The notes below the pieces were generated by a model that worked only from the letters and a program-made list of their open reading frames with translations, had not been told where the DNA came from and made no database searches. A DNA stretch of 64,000 nt from Flavimobilis soli (GTDB lineage: Bacteria; Actinomycetota; Actinomycetes; Actinomycetales; Cellulomonadaceae). A program made the translations under genes and the position numbers. Where the stretch lies: assembly GCF_002564025.1 (NCBI RefSeq), contig NZ_PDJH01000001.1, positions 124,001 through 188,000 on the forward strand. The letters run 5' to 3'. Shown in pieces: positions 60,849 to 64,000 of the stretch (positions are counted from its first letter, which is position 1; every line of letters starts with the position of its first letter).

Positions 60849-61395
60849 GTGATGACGGAGGCGCTCGTGGCGATCCGTCGGGCGTTCGGGTGGACGTACG
60901 CGATGGTGTGGAAGCTTGATGTGGAGTCGCAGCGGCTGCGTCTGGTGCACGACGACGGGACGGCGCCTCGCGAGTTCCGCGAGTATGCGCAGGGCTTGGC
61001 TCTGGGCCCGGGCGAGGGGCTGGCGGGGACGTGTTGGCAGCGTGACGACATGGCCGTCCTGCACGATCTGCGCACGGCTGGGCCGGGTGTGGATGTGTCG
61101 CGGATCGAGAGCTCGGGCTTGCTGAGCGGTGTGGCGCTGCCGGTGCGTAGCCGCGGCAAGGTTGTGGCGGTGTTGCAGTTCCTCAACAGCGGGGTGGGGA
61201 CGCCGTCGGAGTCGCGGCAGTCGATCATGCGTGCTGCGGGGATGCTCGTGTCGGGGCAGTTCGACCGGGCGGCGGAGCGGGAGATCGCAGTCGAGCACGA
61301 CCGTGACGTCACGGCGCTGACGACTGTCGTGCATGCGGTGGCGAAGGCGTCGAGCATCGAGGAGGCGCTCGGCACGGCGCTCGAGACGATCAGGA
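60849..61395 (+). pseudogene. 5' fragment of a GAF-domain chemoreceptor gene, split by an IS
   Basis: Encodes the first GAF domain: EALVAIRRAFGWTYAMVWKLD, then LGPGEGLAGTCWQRDDMAVLHDL, SGVALPVRSRGKVVAVLQFLN. It continues into the linker EALGTALETIR, where the IS begins. Starts at GTG 60849 or ATG 60852. The open frame runs into the IS and stops at 61472. Joining it to the 3' fragment, with one copy of the target duplication removed, gives an uninterrupted 478-codon frame. Confidence 0.88.
61393..61395 (+). repeat. Left copy of 3-bp target duplication
   Basis: GGA directly before the left end of the IS, repeated at 62746-62748. Confidence 0.85.
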
Positions 61396-61426
61396 TGAAG
61401 CGCCCTGGGTCTGATGGAGACTCGCG

Positions 61427-62266
61427 CTATTTGATTCCGACCAGCAGTTCGCGGTCGGCTTGGACAGCATAGAACGCGTTCTCGAACTCGACGGGCGGGA
61501 CGTCGCCGAGGTAGCCATGGAGACGTTGCGCATTGTGCCAGTGCACCCACCCGAGCGTCGCGAGCTCGAGGTCCTCGACGGTCTTCCACGGTCGTTGGCG
61601 GGCAGGTCCGCGGACGAGTTCGGTCTTGTAATAGCCGTTCACCGTCTCGGCCAGGGCGTTGTCATACGAATCGCCGACGGTTCCGATCGAGGGTGTCGCG
61701 CCGATCTCCGCGAGGCGTTCGCCGTAGCGAATCGACGTGAACTGAGAGCCCGCGTCGCTGTGACAGCGCAGATCGGCGTGGCGTGCACCGCGGGACCAGC
61801 GGGCCATCTCGATCGCGTCGAGGACCATCTCGGTGCGCATGTGGGACGCGACCCGCCAGCCCACAATCATCCTGCTGAACGCGTCGACGATGAAGCACAC
61901 GTAAGCGACGCCGGCCCAGGTGGGCACGAACGTCAGGTCCGTCACCCAGAGCCGGTTTGGTGCGGTCGCGGTGAACTCGCGCTTGACGAGGTCCGGGTGC
62001 CGCGCCGACGCCGGATCCGGGCGGGTGGTCTTCACCCGCTTCGACCGTCGGGCGCCCTCGATCCCCGCGACCCGCATCAGCCGGGCGGTCTGATCCCGAC
62101 CGATCACGATCCTCGCTCGTCGGGCCGCCTTCCACAGCTTGCGGACCCCGTAGACGCGGTAGTTCATCTCCCACAGCTCGACCAGCCGCGGGATCAGCTC
62201 CTCGTCCCGCAGCGCGCGAGCCGAGGGGGCGCGGGTCTTGGCGGCGTAGTAGCTGCTCGGGGCCAC
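61427..62266 (-). CDS. IS3-family transposase OrfB (catalytic)
   Basis: The DDE integrase part of the transposase. An HTH_21-type region (NYRVYGVRKLWKAARR) precedes the rve core with the catalytic triad in WVTDLTFVP (D), CHSDAGSQF (D) and DNALAETVNGYYKTEL (E). The ATG at 62266 gives 279 residues, but the frame stays open upstream to about 62390, overlapping orfA. The active OrfAB protein is expected from a -1 frameshift at the TTTCTTTGGGG run (about 62377-62387, minus strand). Confidence 0.92.
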   Translation of the reverse strand: MAPSSYYAAKTRAPSARALRDEELIPRLVELWEMNYRVYGVRKLWKAARRARIVIGRDQTARLMRVAGIEGARRSKRVKTTRPDPASARHPDLVKREFTATAPNRLWVTDLTFVPTWAGVAYVCFIVDAFSRMIVGWRVASHMRTEMVLDAIEMARWSRGARHADLRCHSDAGSQFTSIRYGERLAEIGATPSIGTVGDSYDNALAETVNGYYKTELVRGPARQRPWKTVEDLELATLGWVHWHNAQRLHGYLGDVPPVEFENAFYAVQADRELLVGIK

Positions 62267-62346
62267 CTGCAGCAGTCTGCAGATGAGCTCGACTCCGAGC
62301 CGGCGACCGTCGACCAGGTCGTCCTTGTTCGCGTCGATGAACGCGA

Positions 62347-62691
62347 CTACTTCCGGTAGTGGCGGTCGAGCTCCGCCCCAAAGAAAGACGCCGCACGCTT
62401 GAGCACCTCGTTGGCGCGGCGAAGCTCCCGGTTCTCCTGCTCAAGCTCCCGCACCCGCTGCGCTTCGGCGCTGCTCACGCCCGGGGTGACGCCGTCGTCG
62501 ATGTCGGCCTGCTTGACCCACATCCGCACGGACTCGACCCCGTAACCCAGCTGCGTCGCGACCCGCTGCACCGTCCCCTGCGTGACGCCGAGCTCAGCGC
62601 GCAGCGTCCTCACCATCCGCACTGCGGCGGCCTTCTCCTCGCTCGAGTAGCGACGCGTCGTCGGCTTCCCATTCGCCAGTTCCTTCGGCAT
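62347..62691 (-). CDS. IS3-family transposase OrfA (helix-turn-helix)
   Basis: 114 residues with a helix-turn-helix (YSSEEKAAAVRMVRTLRAELGVTQGTVQRVATQLGYGVESVRMWVKQ) and a leucine-zipper coiled coil (AQRVRELEQENRELRRANEVLKRA). It binds the IS ends. Ends in ELDRHYRK after overlapping the orfB frame. ATG at 62691 is preferred to an upstream ATG outside the usual family start. Confidence 0.92.
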   Translation of the reverse strand: MPKELANGKPTTRRYSSEEKAAAVRMVRTLRAELGVTQGTVQRVATQLGYGVESVRMWVKQADIDDGVTPGVSSAEAQRVRELEQENRELRRANEVLKRAASFFGAELDRHYRK

Positions 62692-62745
62692 GACTCCATC
62701 CTCGTTTCCAAGGTCAGGAGTCTCCAACAAACTCAGGGCGCTTCA

Positions 62746-63641
62746 GGACGGCGTTCGGCTGGGACTACGGCTCGTACTGGACGATCGACGCCGAGCGCGA
62801 CGCGCTCGAGTTCGCGCAGGAGTCGGGGACGGTCAGCCCGGAGTTCCGGGAGGTGACGCGGACGGCATCGTTCGTCAAGGGCGTGGGTGTGGCGGGCCGC
62901 ACGTGGGCGCGCGGCGACATGCTCATCGTCCCGGACCTCGGCGAGGTCACGGACTGTGTGCGTGCGCCCGCTGCAAGACGGTCGGGCGTGAAGTCCGGCG
63001 TCTGCCTGCCGGTCGAGGTGGGTGGCGAGATCGTCGGCACGCTCGACTTCTTCGTCACGCGCACGATCGAGCTGTCGGAGAACCGGCAGTCGGCGCTGCG
63101 GAACACGGCGTTCATGATCGGGCAGAGCCTCGAGCGGTTCCAGGCGACGATGCGCGTCAACGCGATCGCGCAGGACCTCTTCGACTCCATCCGGTCGGTC
63201 GAGTCGAACGTCGCCGACGCGACCGCCGTCGTCGCCGAAGGGCGCACCCTGTCGGATGCGACGAACGAGCGCGTGGAGGCGCTCGCGCACGCGAGCCAGG
63301 AGATCGGCCAGGTGGTGCGCACCATCCAGGAGATCGCCGCGCAGACCAACCTCCTCGCCCTCAACGCGACCATCGAGGCCGCACGCGCGGGCGACGCAGG
63401 CAAGGGCTTCGCCGTGGTCGCGGGCGAGGTCAAGGAGCTCGCCGCCCAGACCGCCCGCGCGACGGCGGAGGTCGAGGGCAAGGTCGCCGCCATCAACACG
63501 GAGGTCACCGGCATCACGATGGCGCTCGCCGAGATCAGCGCGACCGTCGGCCGCATCAACGAGTCGCAGGAGACGATCAGCGAGGTCGTCGCGCACCAGG
63601 TCGGGGCTGTGCGGGCTGTGGTGGATACGCGGGTGGGGTAA
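62746..63641 (+). pseudogene. 3' fragment of the GAF-domain chemoreceptor gene
   Basis: Begins with the right copy of GGA and encodes the second GAF domain ([61 protein letters not shown]). A cytoplasmic signalling domain follows with the chemoreceptor tip [18 protein letters not shown] and [15 protein letters not shown]. No membrane segment is present in either fragment, so the intact protein was a soluble receptor. A downstream ATG at 62853 could allow a truncated product with half of the GAF plus the signalling domain. Confidence 0.88.
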
Positions 63642-63722
63642 GCGGCCCCGCCCGATTCGCATCCAAGTTGATCTTGGAATCGACGATCCGGCCGTAGCCC
63701 TGGACGTGAGCAGAGATCAGCC

Positions 63723-64000
63723 TCATAGCTTCCACGCTCCCGGTGCGGCCCGCGCGTAGTCGTCGATGCCGATGGCTTCGAAGTGGCGCTTGGCGGACTT
63801 GATCTTGGCGAGCTCGGTTGGGCGCAGTTTCGAGTCGTCGAGGGTGCTCTTCGTCTCGCGGATCATGTAGATCCGGTCTTCGCCGTCCTCCTGCTTGATG
63901 ATCGCCCAGTCGGGGTTGTACGGGCCGACTGGGGTGTCGATCTTGAACTTGGCGGGCAGCTTCATGAACAGCTTGATGTCCTCGCGAGAGTCGAGCAGCT
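63723..64000 (-). CDS. Type III restriction endonuclease Res subunit, C-terminal part (cut by window edge)
   Basis: The minus-strand frame is open to the right edge. The visible C-terminus holds the nuclease domain of type III Res enzymes: FKIDTPVGPYNPDWAII, then YMIRETKSTLDD, giving the PD-(D/E)xK residues D, E and K. The conserved LRPTELAKIKSAKRHFEAIG tail follows. The helicase part and the Mod methyltransferase should lie beyond the window. It suggests the right edge enters a defence region. Confidence 0.85.
   Translation of the reverse strand, partial: LLDSREDIKLFMKLPAKFKIDTPVGPYNPDWAIIKQEDGEDRIYMIRETKSTLDDSKLRPTELAKIKSAKRHFEAIGIDDYARAAPGAWKL

Larger units (their letters stand above)
61396..62745 (-). 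mobile_element. Complete IS3-family insertion sequence, 1350 bp
   Basis: Bounded by 27-bp imperfect inverted repeats (61396-61422 and 62719-62745, 24 of 27 matching, outer ends TGAAGCGCCCTG) and a GGA target duplication. Contains orfA and orfB in overlapping frames on the minus strand. Both frames are open and DDE residues are present, so the copy looks recent and may be active. Inserted in the linker between two GAF domains of a chemoreceptor gene. Confidence 0.95.

Noticed and set aside
1..64000. CRISPR arrays, tRNA or rRNA genes
   Set aside because: No regularly spaced direct repeats and no tRNA or rRNA signature was seen; the small gaps between genes are mostly filled by hairpins and promoters.

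Overview
The window is high-GC actinobacterial DNA. Gene content and order point to the order Micrococcales, and a Cellulomonas-like family (Cellulomonadaceae, Promicromonosporaceae or Sanguibacteraceae) fits best. Reasons are the actinobacterial bcc-aa3 respiratory genes, PPi-type phosphofructokinase, DUF3043, DUF4192 and DUF5701 proteins, an HrdB-like sigma factor with an Ala/Lys-rich N-terminus, and many leaderless promoters with TANNNT -10 boxes. No species can be named from the sequence alone.

About 1.4-43 kb is conserved backbone. From recalled Mycobacterium tuberculosis gene order it resembles a loosened Rv2173-Rv2216 block: TIGR01777 epimerase, sucB/dlaT, pepA, glycerate-kinase-like gene, erpA, ctaC-D-F, qcrBAC-ctaE, trpD, DEDDh/GIY-YIG nuclease, fadD15-like ligase, plsC, class II DAHP synthase, PknL-like kinase with Rv2175c homologue, and idsA. 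Inserted among these are lpd, pyrD, nadA, a degenerate NifS-like protein with TusA, sodA, glk and pfp. The respiratory genes form two operons on opposite strands, ctaC-D-F (+) and ctaE-qcrC-A-B (-).

About 41-47 kb carries sigA, a DUF7455 zinc-ribbon-like protein, parE, a double-GNAT acetyltransferase and a YhhN membrane protein. From 47.9 to 53.5 kb a tightly overlapping five-gene operon encodes an ECF vitamin transporter. It is led by two secreted proteins that look like the two halves of a transcobalamin/intrinsic-factor fold: an alpha-toroid lipoprotein and a DUF4430-like membrane-anchored protein. A promoter and a short structured leader precede it.

About 53.5-64 kb is accessory and eroding: an MNT/HEPN toxin-antitoxin-like pair, a HipA remnant, a DUF5701 protein, a TPP-riboswitch-controlled ykoF-E-D-C thiamine/HMP uptake operon, a doubly broken DHFR-like pseudogene, a cytosolic chemoreceptor gene split by a complete 1350-bp IS3-family element with a 3-bp target duplication, and, at the right edge, the 3' end of a type III restriction endonuclease gene.

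The points most worth following are the split transcobalamin-like ECF system and its leader, the NifS-like protein that has lost the PLP lysine but kept the sulfur-carrying cysteine next to TusA, a perfect 45-bp palindrome between two divergent leaderless promoters, and a bidirectional promoter built on one symmetric -10 box.
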